Notes under the pieces: model-generated
Database searches by the model: none
Seen by the model: the letters and a program-made list of their open reading frames with translations, nothing else
What the model was told of the DNA's origin: nothing
Translations under genes and position numbers: made by a program
Shown here: one piece after another, positions 1-9,606 of the stretch
How positions within the stretch are numbered: position 1 is the first letter of the stretch
Layout of the letters: each line of letters begins with the position of its first letter
Origin: Qipengyuania marisflavi
Lineage (GTDB): Bacteria > Pseudomonadota > Alphaproteobacteria > Sphingomonadales > Sphingomonadaceae
Length of the DNA: 64,000 nucleotides
Reading direction: 5' to 3'
Assembly (NCBI RefSeq): GCF_005884405.1
Contig: NZ_VCAO01000001.1
Coordinates: 676,304 to 740,303 of the forward strand

Positions 1-1158
1 TTCGTGGAACAGCGTGCTGAGCTCCATATATTTCTTGGCCACCAGATCCGCCTGTGCAGGCTTGAGCACAACCGCACCGATGGGCGCCAGGATGCGATCA
101 TATTTGGCGCCCAGTACATTGGCGAGGATCACCTTCTTGGCCCCCTTCGCCTCACGCACGCGCTCGTCATTGGGGAGGTTGAAGGCGATGGTCTGCACGC
201 CGGGCACATTGTCACCCCCGCCATGCACCTGATCCGCAACCGCGATGGGGCTTTCAAATCCGCGCGTGAAGTTCTTGTAGCGATCTTCAATGGGGAGGTT
301 GCCCTCCATATCGCGCAGGTAATTCTTGTATTTCGCGACTGCGGCGCTGGCTTCGGGATTGCGCAGTGTGACGAAGCTCTCAAAGGCTGTCTTGGTGCCA
401 TAAAGCCGGTCGGTATAGACCTCATACGGGCCAATCGCGACTTCGATGGGCGTGTCCTTCAAATCCATCCATGCCATCTCGCTCTCGTAATAATCGTCCG
501 AGAGGAATGACTTGGCGCGGAGGCCAAGAAACCGCTTGAGGCTGGGATTGGACGTCCGCGCCGCCGCCCGTTCGAGCAGCGCCGCAGCAGGCACCAGCCA
601 TTCGCGATATTCGACCGAGTACGGCACCGTAACCAGCCGCGCGCCCTGCCGCTTGACCACAGTATAGGGGTTGAGCAGCGCCGCCTTCTCGCCGGGATTG
701 GCCACCAGATAGGCGTCAAATTCGGCCCGCGTCAGGTCAGCGGGATAGAACCCTGCCCCCTCGGGCATCGCCTCGCTGCCCCAGAACGGATGAGCTTCTT
801 CAAGATCGTCCCACGGTCCGAAATAGCGGTCAAACATGGTCAGCAACAGATCGCGATCACCATGACGGCTGCGCGCAATGGCGCTGCGGACTTCCGGGTT
901 TTGGGCGAAGCGCTGGCGCAGGTAAATCTCGCTCATCAAATCGGATGCTTCGATCAGCAGATTAACGACATCACGTTCCTCGGCATTGAGGTAGCTGGTG
1001 TCGGGCGCCATCCTGATCTCGGCCAGCTTGGCATATTGCGCGCGCAGATCGTATCCATCGTGGGTGGCTGCAGGAACGGTGGTGACAGCGCCGGTCTCGG
1101 TCATGGCGGGGGTGCAAGCGGCGGTGGCCAGCAGAAACGGCAGGATGGCTTTGCGCAT
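1..1158 (-). CDS. Dipeptidyl-peptidase III family protein (N-terminal part, runs off left edge)
   Basis: The reading frame is open from an ATG at 1158 to the window edge (386 codons). A GGAG-type ribosome site precedes the ATG. The N-terminus MRKAILPFLLATAAC looks like a signal peptide ending in a weak lipobox, so the product is probably exported or lipid-anchored. The body contains FGPWDDLEEAHPF and GAGFYPADLT, which I recognise from bacterial members of the DPP III (peptidase M49) family of about 550 residues. The zinc motif (HExxGH type) would lie in the missing C-terminal part, so catalytic competence cannot be judged. It is divergent from the amidase that follows. Confidence 0.7.
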   Translation of the reverse strand, partial: MRKAILPFLLATAACTPAMTETGAVTTVPAATHDGYDLRAQYAKLAEIRMAPDTSYLNAEERDVVNLLIEASDLMSEIYLRQRFAQNPEVRSAIARSRHGDRDLLLTMFDRYFGPWDDLEEAHPFWGSEAMPEGAGFYPADLTRAEFDAYLVANPGEKAALLNPYTVVKRQGARLVTVPYSVEYREWLVPAAALLERAAARTSNPSLKRFLGLRAKSFLSDDYYESEMAWMDLKDTPIEVAIGPYEVYTDRLYGTKTAFESFVTLRNPEASAAVAKYKNYLRDMEGNLPIEDRYKNFTRGFESPIAVADQVHGGGDNVPGVQTIAFNLPNDERVREAKGAKKVILANVLGAKYDRILAPIGAVVLKPAQADLVAKKYMELSTLFHE

Positions 1159-1282
1159 GGGATCATCTCCGGAAAATTGTCTTTATTGCCTGTCGGTTTA
1201 ACGCAGGCGTGCGCCAATGTCTCCCATCGCGATTGACCGCGCCGCCGATCACCACCTAACACGCTGCACGAGGGAGACGGGG

Positions 1283-2617
1283 ATGAGCTATCTGAAACTG
1301 ACCGAGCGCGCGGGTGCGGTCGAATTGGCGGCGAAGATCCGCGCCGGAGCACTGTCACCGGTCGAAGCAGTCGATCACGCGATTGCCAGGATCGAGAAGC
1401 TCGACGCTCATATCAACGCTGTGGTGGTGTGCGATTTCGACCGCGCGCGTGATACCGCCAAGGCGATGACAGGCACTAATGCAGGTGAAAACCAGCCGCT
1501 GTTCGGCGTGCCGATGACGATCAAGGAAAGCTTCGACATTGCGGGTCTGCCCAGCTGCTGGGGCCACCAGAAATTCACCGGCAATATCGCGAAGCACGAT
1601 GCCAAGGTGGTTCGCCAGATCAAGGCCGCCGGGGCGATTTTGGTCGGCAAAACCAATGTCCCGCCCGATCTGGCCGACTGGCAATCCAACAACCCCGTCT
1701 ATGGTCGCACCAACAATCCGCACGACCACACACGCAGTCCGGGCGGATCATCCGGCGGCGCAGCGGCGGCGGTGGCCAGCGGGATGGTCGCCTGCGATTA
1801 TGGCACTGACATCGGCGGATCGGTGCGGGTGCCAGCGCATTTCTGCGGTATCTGGGGGCATAAGACGAGCTGGGGGCTGGTATCCAAGCAGGGTCATGAT
1901 CACCCGCTGCTGGCGGAGCGCGCTGCGCATGACGGCGCGCTGTCGATTGCCGGACCACTGGCCCGCAATGCCGAGGATCTGGCCGCACTGCTTGCGGTCA
2001 CAGCAAATATCCCGCTGCAACGCCGGGACAAGCCGCTGAAGGATTGCCGGATGCTGCTGCTGGTCGATCACCCCGATTGCCCGGTCGATGCTGCGGTTCG
2101 CGGGCCCACCGAAGCGGCGGCTCAGGCGCTGGAGAATGCCGGAGTTCGCATCGACCGGCACTCCGACCGCCTCTCCAACCTGTCAGCCCAGCAATCGGGC
2201 TATATGCGGATGCTCAACATCGCGATGGCGCGCGGTGCGCCCGGCCCTGATGGGAAGCGGGCAAGTGCGGCCAATTGGTTTGATTTGCTCGACGAGCAGG
2301 CGCGCTGCGAAATGGCTTGGGAGGAAGTGTTCGCGGATTACGACTTCGTGCTCGCCCCGCCCGCCCCGGTCCTGGCCGTGCCGCACCGCGAAGGCCGCGT
2401 GTTCGATGGCACGGTGAGCGTTGACGGGGCAGAAGTCTCTGCGGGCAAGGCGCTGGCCTTTGCCGGACTTGCCAGCTTTCCGAATCTGCCCTCCACTGTC
2501 CTGCCCATTGGCGAAAGCAGCGGCCTGCCCTGCGGCTTGCAGGTGATCGGACCGCGCTGGGCGGACTATGACTGTATCGCGGCGGCGGCGCAGATCGGAC
2601 AAGTGTTGCACTCCTGA
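1283..2617 (+). CDS. Amidase (amidase signature family)
   Basis: A 444-residue enzyme of the amidase signature family, which hydrolyses carboxamides to acids and ammonia; the substrate cannot be told. The catalytic Ser-cisSer-Lys triad is visible: Lys81 in the FGVPMTIKESFD segment, the cis-Ser in the GGSSGG motif (residues 154-159), and the nucleophile Ser180 in GTDIGGSVR. I start at the ATG preceded by AGGGAGACGGGG. An upstream GTG-type extension would add residues with no family similarity. It stands alone, between a divergent peptidase gene and a PepSY gene 47 nt downstream. It is less likely to be GatA, which is usually linked to gatB/gatC and somewhat longer. Confidence 0.85.
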   Translation: MSYLKLTERAGAVELAAKIRAGALSPVEAVDHAIARIEKLDAHINAVVVCDFDRARDTAKAMTGTNAGENQPLFGVPMTIKESFDIAGLPSCWGHQKFTGNIAKHDAKVVRQIKAAGAILVGKTNVPPDLADWQSNNPVYGRTNNPHDHTRSPGGSSGGAAAAVASGMVACDYGTDIGGSVRVPAHFCGIWGHKTSWGLVSKQGHDHPLLAERAAHDGALSIAGPLARNAEDLAALLAVTANIPLQRRDKPLKDCRMLLLVDHPDCPVDAAVRGPTEAAAQALENAGVRIDRHSDRLSNLSAQQSGYMRMLNIAMARGAPGPDGKRASAANWFDLLDEQARCEMAWEEVFADYDFVLAPPAPVLAVPHREGRVFDGTVSVDGAEVSAGKALAFAGLASFPNLPSTVLPIGESSGLPCGLQVIGPRWADYDCIAAAAQIGQVLHS

Positions 2618-2664
2618 AGCCGCACGGTCATGGGGCCGTATTACGCATCAAAGCGAGGATGATG

Positions 2665-3369
2665 ATGGCAGGTCAGCGGATGATGCGTAGCTTCGCAAAA
2701 TGGCACATCTGGCTGGCCTGGCTGGTCGGCGTGCCGATCTTGATGTGGACCGTAACCGGGCTGGTCATGGTTGCCAAACCCATCGAGGAAGTGCGGGGCA
2801 ATCATTTGCGCAAGGATGTGACCGAACAGGCCTTACCGTCCGACACCCAGATCGCGATTACCTTGCCAGCGGACAGCACCAAGCCCGTGCGCGCTGTAAC
2901 CACCCAGGTGGAGCGCGGCGAAACCGTGACGCGCATTGCCTATATGGACGGCACCTCCGACCGCTTTCGCGCCGATGGCGGGCGGATGTCGCCGCTGACC
3001 GATATCGAAGCACGGCTGCTGGTGGCCGAGCGGATTGCGGGCGGGGATCAGGTCACAGAGACCAACCATTTTGCCGCCGACGAGGTGCCGCTCGACTTCC
3101 GCCGGCCCGAGCCCGTGTGGCAAGTCGCGCTGGCCGATGGCACCCATGTTTATGTCGGAACTGAGACCGGCGCCATCGAGGCGGTCCGCACCCGCTGGTG
3201 GCGGGTTTTCGATTTCGTCTGGGGGCTGCACATCATGGATTTGCAGGAGCGTGAGGACACGCACCACCCCACCCTGATCGCCTTCGCCATTCTGTCGGTA
3301 CTGGGGTCGCTGCTTGGCTGCATCCTGATGTTCCGGCGGCGCAAGGCCCGGCCCGGACCCGCCGCATGA
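2665..3369 (+). CDS. PepSY-associated membrane protein
   Basis: About 234 residues with two membrane segments: one near the N-terminus (HIWLAWLVGVPILMWTVTG) and one at the C-terminus (LIAFAILSVLGSLLGCIL), followed by an Arg/Lys-rich cytoplasmic tail. The periplasmic part between them contains the diagnostic VWQVALADGTHVYVGTETG segment, and HIMDLQERED follows. This fits PepSY-TM proteins, often linked to iron or heme reductases, but no such partner is visible here. Three ATGs occur in a row (2659, 2662, 2665); the last has correct spacing from GCGAGG. The stop overlaps the next start (ATGA), so the two genes are probably translationally coupled. Confidence 0.75.
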   Translation: MAGQRMMRSFAKWHIWLAWLVGVPILMWTVTGLVMVAKPIEEVRGNHLRKDVTEQALPSDTQIAITLPADSTKPVRAVTTQVERGETVTRIAYMDGTSDRFRADGGRMSPLTDIEARLLVAERIAGGDQVTETNHFAADEVPLDFRRPEPVWQVALADGTHVYVGTETGAIEAVRTRWWRVFDFVWGLHIMDLQEREDTHHPTLIAFAILSVLGSLLGCILMFRRRKARPGPAA

Positions 3370-3983
3370 ACCCCGCGGTACTGACACCGCTGCTCGACTG
3401 GCTCGATCTGGCAGGCGTGGCGATCTTCGCGCTGACCGGCGCGCTGGTGGCGGCGCGTGAAAAGCAGACTTTTGTGACGATGGCGTTCTTCGCGCTGATC
3501 ACCGGATTAGGCGGCGGCACGATGCGCGATCTGTTTATCGGCGCGCCGGTATTCTGGATCCATGACGGCTGGGTAGCCGCCGTATGTCTGGGCATCGCGC
3601 TGCTCGCCTGGTTCACCCCGACCCGCTGGTGGGAGGGCCGCTTTCTGGCGATTGCCGACGGCGTGGGCCTGACCGCCTATGCGGTTCTCGGCACAGCCAA
3701 GGCGCTGTCCTATGGTGTGCCGCCGATCCCGTCATTCCTGATGGGCGTGATCACCGGGTGCGTGGGCGGTATTGTGCGTGATGTGATCGCTGGGCGACCA
3801 TCGATCCTGATGCGGCCAGAACTCTACGTGACGGCAGCCGCGCTCTCGGCCAGCCTGACGGTGCTTGGCGAGCTGCTGACGCTTGAGCGCGTTGTGGTGT
3901 GGATCGTGGCCGCGCTGGCCGGATTTGCGCTCCGCCTGGCGGCGATAGGCTGGCAGCTTTCGCTACCCTCCTATCGCGAATAG
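3366..3983 (+). CDS. TRIC-type (UPF0126/YadS) membrane channel protein
   Basis: A 205-residue integral membrane protein with about seven hydrophobic segments and the two-fold repeat typical of bacterial trimeric intracellular cation channel proteins. Each half carries a conserved glycine-rich turn: ITGLGGGTMRDLFIG near residue 50 and ITGCVGGIVRDVIAGRPSIL near residue 130. Prokaryotic TRIC proteins are proposed to conduct monovalent cations; the role in this organism is unknown. The start overlaps the stop of the PepSY gene by 4 nt. It ends a few bases from the convergent secreted-protein gene on the opposite strand. Confidence 0.8.
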   Translation: MNPAVLTPLLDWLDLAGVAIFALTGALVAAREKQTFVTMAFFALITGLGGGTMRDLFIGAPVFWIHDGWVAAVCLGIALLAWFTPTRWWEGRFLAIADGVGLTAYAVLGTAKALSYGVPPIPSFLMGVITGCVGGIVRDVIAGRPSILMRPELYVTAAALSASLTVLGELLTLERVVVWIVAALAGFALRLAAIGWQLSLPSYRE

Positions 3984-3990
3984 GCTGACC

Positions 3991-4809
3991 TCAGATGGCG
4001 CCGGGATATGCGGTGCCATATTCGACATCGCCATTATCGGCCTGATCAACCGGCGCATCGCCGGGTAGCGGGCCGCCTGGATAGGCAGGCTGACCCTGCG
4101 CCTGCGCCTGCGCCTGAGTCTGAGCCTGCGTATCTGCCGGAGCATTATCGACATCATTCCATGCCTGGCGATAGCGGTTGTCGTCATACTGCTGGTCTTC
4201 GGGTGCCTGATAATCAGCGCCATCATAATCGCCCTGACCCGAGCGATACGGCTGCGTCTGGCCGCTGGTCCGTGCCCCGTAATCGATAGCCTCGATCCGG
4301 CCGTTCGCACCCAGCGAGCAGGTGAAACCCTCGCCATTGTAGAGCGATCCGGTGACACGCCAGCCCTGTGCCGAGCGCGCGACATTGTCGACTGTGTTCA
4401 CCCGCGCATCACGCTCGATCGCGTCGACGCACATTTTGACCGCGCGGTCGATCCCGCGCGTATTGTCATAGCGCGTATCATTGCGGCGCGGCATGCGGGT
4501 ATTGCGATAGTCACGGTTGCGGTCACGATAGCGGTCGTCACGGCCACGGTTGGCCGCGCTGGCGACAGCGGCAATTCCGCCAATGATCAACACGCCCGCC
4601 AACACGTCACCCGCGTCAACGCGGTTGCGGCGATAGCGATAGCGGCGGTGATATTCTGAGCTATCCGATGCTGCATCCCACAGCGGCGCTGCGACATAGC
4701 TGGATGATGCTGGCGCGACCGGAAGGTCTGCGGCGGAGACTGGACCCGCCCCAAGCGACAGCGCGGCAAGCATGGCCGGAGCAGCGGCGAATTCGGCAAA
4801 AGTGGTCAT
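3991..4809 (-). CDS. Secreted protein of unknown function (tandem paralog 1)
   Basis: 272 residues from ATG 4809. The N-terminus (MTTFAEFAAAPAML...GAGPVSAAD) resembles a signal peptide. Features in order: an Arg/Tyr-rich stretch, a glycine-rich hydrophobic segment (DVLAGVLIIGGIAAVASAANR), an Arg/Asp/Tyr-rich linker, a domain with paired cysteines (VKMCVDAIERDAR and GEGFTCSLGANGRIEAIDYG), and a Gln/Ala repeat tail (TQAQTQAQAQAQ). The same central segment and cysteine domain occur in the gene just upstream, so the two arose by tandem duplication. I do not recognise a characterised function. The glycine-rich segment could insert in a membrane. Confidence 0.7.
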   Translation of the reverse strand: MTTFAEFAAAPAMLAALSLGAGPVSAADLPVAPASSSYVAAPLWDAASDSSEYHRRYRYRRNRVDAGDVLAGVLIIGGIAAVASAANRGRDDRYRDRNRDYRNTRMPRRNDTRYDNTRGIDRAVKMCVDAIERDARVNTVDNVARSAQGWRVTGSLYNGEGFTCSLGANGRIEAIDYGARTSGQTQPYRSGQGDYDGADYQAPEDQQYDDNRYRQAWNDVDNAPADTQAQTQAQAQAQGQPAYPGGPLPGDAPVDQADNGDVEYGTAYPGAI

Positions 4810-4930
4810 TGTGCAATTACCCCTGAAACACGGCCCCACCCGCCGCGCGTTTCTCAATCTCATACAGCTAGGCGGCCCAGGCTAAATGAAGCCTGAACCG
4901 CCCGAGAGGTGCCTTGCGGCGAGTGTTGGA

Positions 4931-5518
4931 TCAACGCAGTCCGCGAATGCCGTCGAAGTCAATTCCGGCGACCCGGCCGCGTTCGATGTAGCAAGTGAAC
5001 TTGCCGCTATCGCGGTTATTCCAGCTATTGTAGCGGTTGTTGCGATCATAATAGCCGCTGCGGTTGTAACGTCCGCCGCTGTAGCGTCCATCGACCATGA
5101 TGCGGCCTTTCACCTTCCAGCCATAGCGCGTGTTGTCGACATCACGGATGTCGGTCACCTGTGCATAGCGATATCCTGAGCGCTGGGCCTGGCTGCGCGC
5201 CACATTCACGCACTGGCTGACCGCGCTGCGCGGATTGCCGCGATAGCCGTAGCGATCCTGGCCGTTATAGCCATCGCTGCCACGATAACGGCCGTCGCGA
5301 TAGTCATAGCCGCGGTTGCGATTACCCGCGCTGGCCACGGCAGCAATGCCGCCGATGATGACTGCGCCTGCAATAATGTCGCCGATGGAAATTCCGTCGC
5401 GGTCACGATAGCGGTCGCGCTCGCCTGCCGATGCCGGCGTTGCTCCGGCCAGTGCCATTGCGGCTACGGCTGCGGTTGCGATCCCACCCTTCGCAAATCC
5501 TGTGATTGTCTTGGTCAT
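4931..5518 (-). CDS. Secreted protein of unknown function (tandem paralog 2)
   Basis: 195 residues with a clear signal peptide (MTKTITGFAKGGIATAAVAAMALAGATPASA). It shares with its downstream neighbour a glycine-rich hydrophobic segment (ISIGDIIAGAVIIGGIAAVASAG), an Arg/Tyr/Gly-rich linker, and a C-terminal domain with two cysteines (SQCVNVARSQAQ and GKFTCYIERGRVAGIDFDG). The paralog has an extra C-terminal Gln-rich tail that this copy lacks. The start ATG is followed by a normal exported N-terminus. The low-complexity composition (RDRYRDRDG, NNRYNSWNNRD) suggests an extended periplasmic or surface protein. Function unknown. Confidence 0.75.
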   Translation of the reverse strand: MTKTITGFAKGGIATAAVAAMALAGATPASAGERDRYRDRDGISIGDIIAGAVIIGGIAAVASAGNRNRGYDYRDGRYRGSDGYNGQDRYGYRGNPRSAVSQCVNVARSQAQRSGYRYAQVTDIRDVDNTRYGWKVKGRIMVDGRYSGGRYNRSGYYDRNNRYNSWNNRDSGKFTCYIERGRVAGIDFDGIRGLR

Positions 5519-5649
5519 TTGAGGCTCTCCTCATTTGTACCGGGGCGGGATTGCCTCGGCGTTGAGAGCTTTCTAGGCGATCCGCCCTGAGGTGACGCTG
5601 AATTACGTTTACAGGCGATATTCAGAAAAGTGGCTATTTTTGTGAATGA

Positions 5650-7014
5650 TCATTTTGTAAGAGATTCAAGCACATCTCTTGTAAAGCGAGCAATGTCGAA
5701 GCGCGACCCGGCAGGATCTTCACCCCTCCGAACGATCACCGCGTTCAGACTCGGGGCTATTATTATGAACTGCCCGCGGTTGCCCATTGCCGCGATGGTG
5801 TCCTTGGGAATGCCGTCACTCTTGTTGAACAACCAAAAGCCCGCTCCATAACCGAACGGACCATCAGGCTGCGGCCCGGACGGGCTGGACACATATTCGG
5901 TCCATCCTTCCGGCAGGATGCGCTGGCCGTCCCAGACACCGTCCTGCAGATATAGCTGGCCGAGCTTCGCCAGATCGCGGGCGGTGGACCAGACTTGGGA
6001 CGACAGAATGTAGTCTCCCTGCCAATCGGTTTCGGCGATGGTCGAGTGCATACCCAGAGTGTGGAACAGTCTGCGCGGCGAATGCTCGTCAAAACTGTCC
6101 TTGATCGCTGCAACGGCCATCAGTGTATCGTTATTCGCATAGCGAAAGACGCTGCCTGGCTGATAAATCAGCGGCCAGTTCGCGGCTGACTCTTCAACCG
6201 TAGCGCCGCCGATATAGAGCGGGTCTGTCCGGTTGCCGGGAGTGTCCGAATACCGTCCCGAAGCCATGCGCAGGAGATGATCCAATGTGATTGCCCGGCG
6301 CGCATCGTTCTCGGCCAGTCCAAGCCCCGCAGAACTGTCCACCTGCACCTCGCCGCGCTGGGCGGATGCACCCACCAGCGTTGCCGCGATGCTCTTGGCC
6401 ACCGACCAAGTCCGCTGCGGCACCAACGGCCCGAACCCCGGCTTGTAACGTTCCACAAGCAACTTGCCGTCGCGCAGGATCACCACTGCTGTGGTGTTCG
6501 TATCGTCACCGAAATGCTTATCGAAAGCTCGGCTGATAAGCGCCCGTAATCCTGCACTACCTCCGATAGGCACTACCGCATTGCCTTCTGGCCAAGGCAT
6601 GGTTTCCGGAGGGCGATTTTCGTATGTGGTCAAAACCAGATTGGGCGGGCTTCCCGTATTGGCACCGATCGGCAGCAGGCTGCAACCGCCCTCCAAACCC
6701 GATACCGCAATGCGCGGCGGCATATCGTCTGCAAAAGCCACGCTGACCCGGCCATGTTCGATTTTCGTTTCCAGAGTGGGAATAATTGGATCGAACGCGG
6801 AATAGGTCCCGACCAGCTCGTTTTTTTCCACGCTTTGCAGATTGCGCTCGCTCCGCAGCGCCTCGGCATTCTTCACGGCCCCGCAAACCATGAGCGCCTT
6901 GTAACCCGCAGCCAATGCGCGGTCGTGACGGGTGTCCAAAGCCTCTTGCTGGCTTTGCGCAAAGAGTGGAACGGCGGTGAGCAGCGTGAAAACTGCGAGG
7001 GTGTAACGGATCAT
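5650..7014 (-). CDS. Serine hydrolase of the beta-lactamase class C / esterase EstB fold
   Basis: 454 residues from ATG 7014, which has AAGG nine bases upstream and opens a signal peptide (MIRYTLAVFTLLTAVPLFAQ). The penicillin-binding-type active site is present: SVAK (residues 204-207, SxxK), YAN (292-294, YxN) and a late GNRGQ loop in place of KTG. An N-terminal region of about 150 residues precedes the hydrolase domain. Such periplasmic proteins act as esterases, D-amino peptidases or, rarely, beta-lactamases; the substrate cannot be inferred. Its start lies just past the rplQ terminator, so it probably has its own promoter. Confidence 0.8.
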   Translation of the reverse strand: MIRYTLAVFTLLTAVPLFAQSQQEALDTRHDRALAAGYKALMVCGAVKNAEALRSERNLQSVEKNELVGTYSAFDPIIPTLETKIEHGRVSVAFADDMPPRIAVSGLEGGCSLLPIGANTGSPPNLVLTTYENRPPETMPWPEGNAVVPIGGSAGLRALISRAFDKHFGDDTNTTAVVILRDGKLLVERYKPGFGPLVPQRTWSVAKSIAATLVGASAQRGEVQVDSSAGLGLAENDARRAITLDHLLRMASGRYSDTPGNRTDPLYIGGATVEESAANWPLIYQPGSVFRYANNDTLMAVAAIKDSFDEHSPRRLFHTLGMHSTIAETDWQGDYILSSQVWSTARDLAKLGQLYLQDGVWDGQRILPEGWTEYVSSPSGPQPDGPFGYGAGFWLFNKSDGIPKDTIAAMGNRGQFIIIAPSLNAVIVRRGEDPAGSRFDIARFTRDVLESLTK

Positions 7015-7048
7015 GCCCGCAACCTTGCCACGCGGATTGCGCCAGTCA

Positions 7049-7081
7049 AACAAAAGGGGCCGGAAGTTTCCCCCCGGCCCC
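7049..7081 (-). terminator. Intrinsic terminator of the alpha (rpsM-rplQ) operon
   Basis: On the minus strand a perfect 8-bp GC stem, GGGGCCGG/CCGGCCCC (7074-7081 and 7056-7063), encloses a 10-nt loop. It is followed directly by TTTTGTTTG. It begins 27 nt after the rplQ stop and separates the ribosomal block from the serine hydrolase gene. Confidence 0.88.
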
Positions 7082-7107
7082 GTTTGGCATGGTTCGCTTG
7101 GAAACGC

Positions 7108-7530
7108 TTATGCTTCTTCGTAATCCATCTCTTCGCTCATGACCGGGCCCGAATCCTGGCCCTTGGCATCAACGTCGCGTTCGACCAGCTCGATGATGCC
7201 CATCTGCGCTGCGTCGCTGCCGCGGTAGCCAGCCTTGATCACGCGGCTGTAGCCACCTTCCCGGTCGCTGTAGCGTTCGGCCAGAATGTCGAACAACTTC
7301 TTCAGCTGCGTTTCGTCACCCAGGCGGCTCATGGCCAGACGGCGGTTCGACAGGCCCCCACGCTTTGCCAGCGTGATCAGCTTTTCGACATAGGGCCGCA
7401 TTTCCTTGGCCTTGGGCAACGTGGTCAGGATCTGTTCGTGCTTGATCAGCGAAGCAGCCATGTTGCGAAGCATCGCATTACGGTGACCGGTCTTGCGCTG
7501 AAGTTTCCGACCTTTGATTTTATGACGCAT
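7108..7530 (-). CDS. rplQ: 50S ribosomal protein L17
   Basis: 140 residues, beginning [20 protein letters not shown], the invariant L17 N-terminus. L17 binds 23S rRNA near the exit tunnel. The C-terminus has an acidic extension (about a dozen residues beyond E. coli L17) ending [10 protein letters not shown]. It is the last gene of the alpha operon, 95 nt downstream of rpoA, and is followed by a strong terminator. Confidence 0.97.
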   Translation of the reverse strand: MRHKIKGRKLQRKTGHRNAMLRNMAASLIKHEQILTTLPKAKEMRPYVEKLITLAKRGGLSNRRLAMSRLGDETQLKKLFDILAERYSDREGGYSRVIKAGYRGSDAAQMGIIELVERDVDAKGQDSGPVMSEEMDYEEA

Positions 7531-7625
7531 GATAGTGTCCTTCGTTCGAAATGGGGCCGTGCAAGGTACCCCAGTGCCGGTGGCCGTTCAGGCCGCCACC
7601 TTTCGCCTTAACCTCGCAGAAGCGA

Positions 7626-8681
7626 TCAGCCGAGCAATTCCTGCTCAAGCTTCTTGGCCATTTCCTCGATGTTTTCCGGCGGCCAACCAGGGATGTCCAT
7701 GCCAAGGCGCAGGCCCATCGAGCTCAGGACTTCCTTGATCTCGTTGAGCGACTTGCGGCCGAAGTTCGGCGTGCGCAGCATCTCGGCTTCGGTCTTCTGG
7801 ACCAGATCGCCAATGTAGATGATGTTGTCGTTCTTGAGACAATTGGCCGAACGCACCGACAGTTCCAGCTCGTCGACCTTCTTGAGAAGGTAACGGTTGA
7901 GCTGGTTGGTGTCGCTTTCCTGCGGTTCTGCAGCAACGCCGATCATCGCGCTCGAAGGCTGCGGAATGCCGTCTTCGAAGTGGACGAACAGGGTCAGCTG
8001 ATCCTGCAGGATGCGCGCAGCGAAGGCCACCGAATCTTCCGGCGTTACAGTGCCGTCGGTTTCGATCGTCAGGCTGAGCTTATCGTAATCGAGTTCCTGC
8101 CCGACGCGGGCATTCTCGACCTTGTAGCTGACCTGGCGAACCGGCGAATAGAGCGAGTCGACCGGGATCAGACCGATCGGCGCGTCGACCGGACGGTTCA
8201 TCACTGCGGGCACATAGCCCTTACCGATGTTGGCGGTCAGCTCCATGTTGAGCGTTGCGCCTTCGTCGAGGTGGCAGATCACGAGATCCTTGTTCATCAC
8301 TTCGATGTCGCCGGTCACGGCAATATCGCCAGCCTTGACTTCACCCGGGCCAGTTGCGGAAAGCTGCAGGCGCTTCATGCCTTCGCCTTCCATCTTCAGC
8401 GCGATCTGTTTGACGTTCAGGACGATGTCGGTGACATCTTCACGCACGCCGGCAAGGCTGGAAAATTCGTGCAGCACACCTTCGATCTTGATCGAGGTGA
8501 TGGCAGCGCCCTGAAGCGAGGACAGCAGAACGCGGCGCAGCGCGTTGCCAAGCGTCAGGCCAAAGCCACGCTCGAGCGGCTCGGCGACGAAGGTCGTCTT
8601 GCGCGCTTTGTCGCCGCCTTCCTTGATTTCAAGGCTGTTGGGTTTCTTGAGTTCCTGCCAGTTCTTGGTGTTGACGGACAT
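7626..8681 (-). CDS. rpoA: DNA-directed RNA polymerase subunit alpha
   Basis: 351 residues. The N-terminal assembly domain contains [28 protein letters not shown] linker near residue 245 is followed by the C-terminal domain ([20 protein letters not shown], then [14 protein letters not shown]), which binds UP elements and activators. The length is slightly above the E. coli protein (329), as usual for alphaproteobacteria. It lies in conserved order rpsK-rpoA-rplQ with 109 nt to rpsK. Confidence 0.98.
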   Translation of the reverse strand: MSVNTKNWQELKKPNSLEIKEGGDKARKTTFVAEPLERGFGLTLGNALRRVLLSSLQGAAITSIKIEGVLHEFSSLAGVREDVTDIVLNVKQIALKMEGEGMKRLQLSATGPGEVKAGDIAVTGDIEVMNKDLVICHLDEGATLNMELTANIGKGYVPAVMNRPVDAPIGLIPVDSLYSPVRQVSYKVENARVGQELDYDKLSLTIETDGTVTPEDSVAFAARILQDQLTLFVHFEDGIPQPSSAMIGVAAEPQESDTNQLNRYLLKKVDELELSVRSANCLKNDNIIYIGDLVQKTEAEMLRTPNFGRKSLNEIKEVLSSMGLRLGMDIPGWPPENIEEMAKKLEQELLG

Positions 8682-8790
8682 GGATTTCCCCTGGTTCGGA
8701 TGCGGACAGGACCGGAGCTCTTGGGCAAGAGCGTCCGGTCCGTGAAAATGTCGGCGGCCCGCGTTCAGCGAGCCGCCAGGCAGGTACGGA

Positions 8791-9180
8791 TCAGACGCGG
8801 CGCCGCTTGGACGGGCGAACCCCGTTATGCGGAATCGGTGTCACATCGCGGATCGAGGTGATCGTGAACCCGACTGCGGCGAGACCGCGCAGCGCGCTTT
8901 CGCGACCCGAGCCGGGGCCCTTGACCTCAACTTCGAGAGTGCGAACACCGTGCTCGACGGCCTTCTTGCCCGCGTCGTCGGCAGCGACCTGCGCGGCATA
9001 CGGCGTGGACTTGCGGCTACCCTTGAAGCCCATCGTACCGGCGCTGGACCAGCTTATCGCATTGCCCTGTGCATCGGTGATGGTGATCATGGTGTTGTTG
9101 AAGCTGGCGTTGATGTGCGCCACGCCGCTGCTGATATTTTTGCGCTCGCGGCGCCGGATACGGCTAGGTTCGCGTGCCAT
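8791..9180 (-). CDS. rpsK: 30S ribosomal protein S11
   Basis: 129 residues, the standard length. The conserved core [19 protein letters not shown] and the C-terminal [20 protein letters not shown] are both present. S11 lines the 30S platform near the mRNA exit. It is 57 nt after rpsM and 109 nt before rpoA, in the usual alpha-operon order. Confidence 0.98.
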   Translation of the reverse strand: MAREPSRIRRRERKNISSGVAHINASFNNTMITITDAQGNAISWSSAGTMGFKGSRKSTPYAAQVAADDAGKKAVEHGVRTLEVEVKGPGSGRESALRGLAAVGFTITSIRDVTPIPHNGVRPSKRRRV

Positions 9181-9237
9181 GTGTGTCTTCCTTACATTAA
9201 CTCAAGAAGGGAAAAGCCTGTCGGGAAACCCCGAGAC

Positions 9238-9606
9238 TTACTTCTTCTTGCCGGCAATCGCCTTGGCCTTACCCTTGCGGGTACGGGCGTTGGTGTGGGT
9301 GCGCTGGCCGCGAACGGGCAAGCCCATCCGGTGACGCAGGCCGCGATAGGACCGCAGGTCCATCAGCCGCTTGATATTCATCGCAGTACTGCGGCGAAGA
9401 TCACCCTCGACCGTGTGATCGGCGTCAATCGTCTCGCGCAGACGCAGCACTTCCTCGTCACTGAGGTCCTGCACGCGGCGGCTGTGGTCGAAACCCAGCT
9501 TGTCAGCGATGTTGACGGCGGTGGTACGGCCAATGCCGTGAATGTAGGTCAGCGCGATAATAACGCGCTTATTGGTGGGGATGTTTACCCCGGCGATACG
9601 TGCCAC
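9238..9606 (-). CDS. rpsM: 30S ribosomal protein S13
   Basis: 122 residues with the conserved start (M)[14 protein letters not shown] and the C-terminal [22 protein letters not shown]13 sits in the 30S head and contacts the P-site tRNA and the subunit bridge. The start codon is GTG, preceded by GGAGAAG. Its usual upstream partners (secY-adk) are separated by two non-ribosomal genes, so it probably starts a separate transcript from the promoter-like site at 9775-9803. Confidence 0.97.
   Translation of the reverse strand: MARIAGVNIPTNKRVIIALTYIHGIGRTTAVNIADKLGFDHSRRVQDLSDEEVLRLRETIDADHTVEGDLRRSTAMNIKRLMDLRSYRGLRHRMGLPVRGQRTHTNARTRKGKAKAIAGKKK

Noticed and set aside
7551-8861. A 436-codon open frame on the + strand
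   Set aside because: Antisense to rpoA; no domain or ribosome site.
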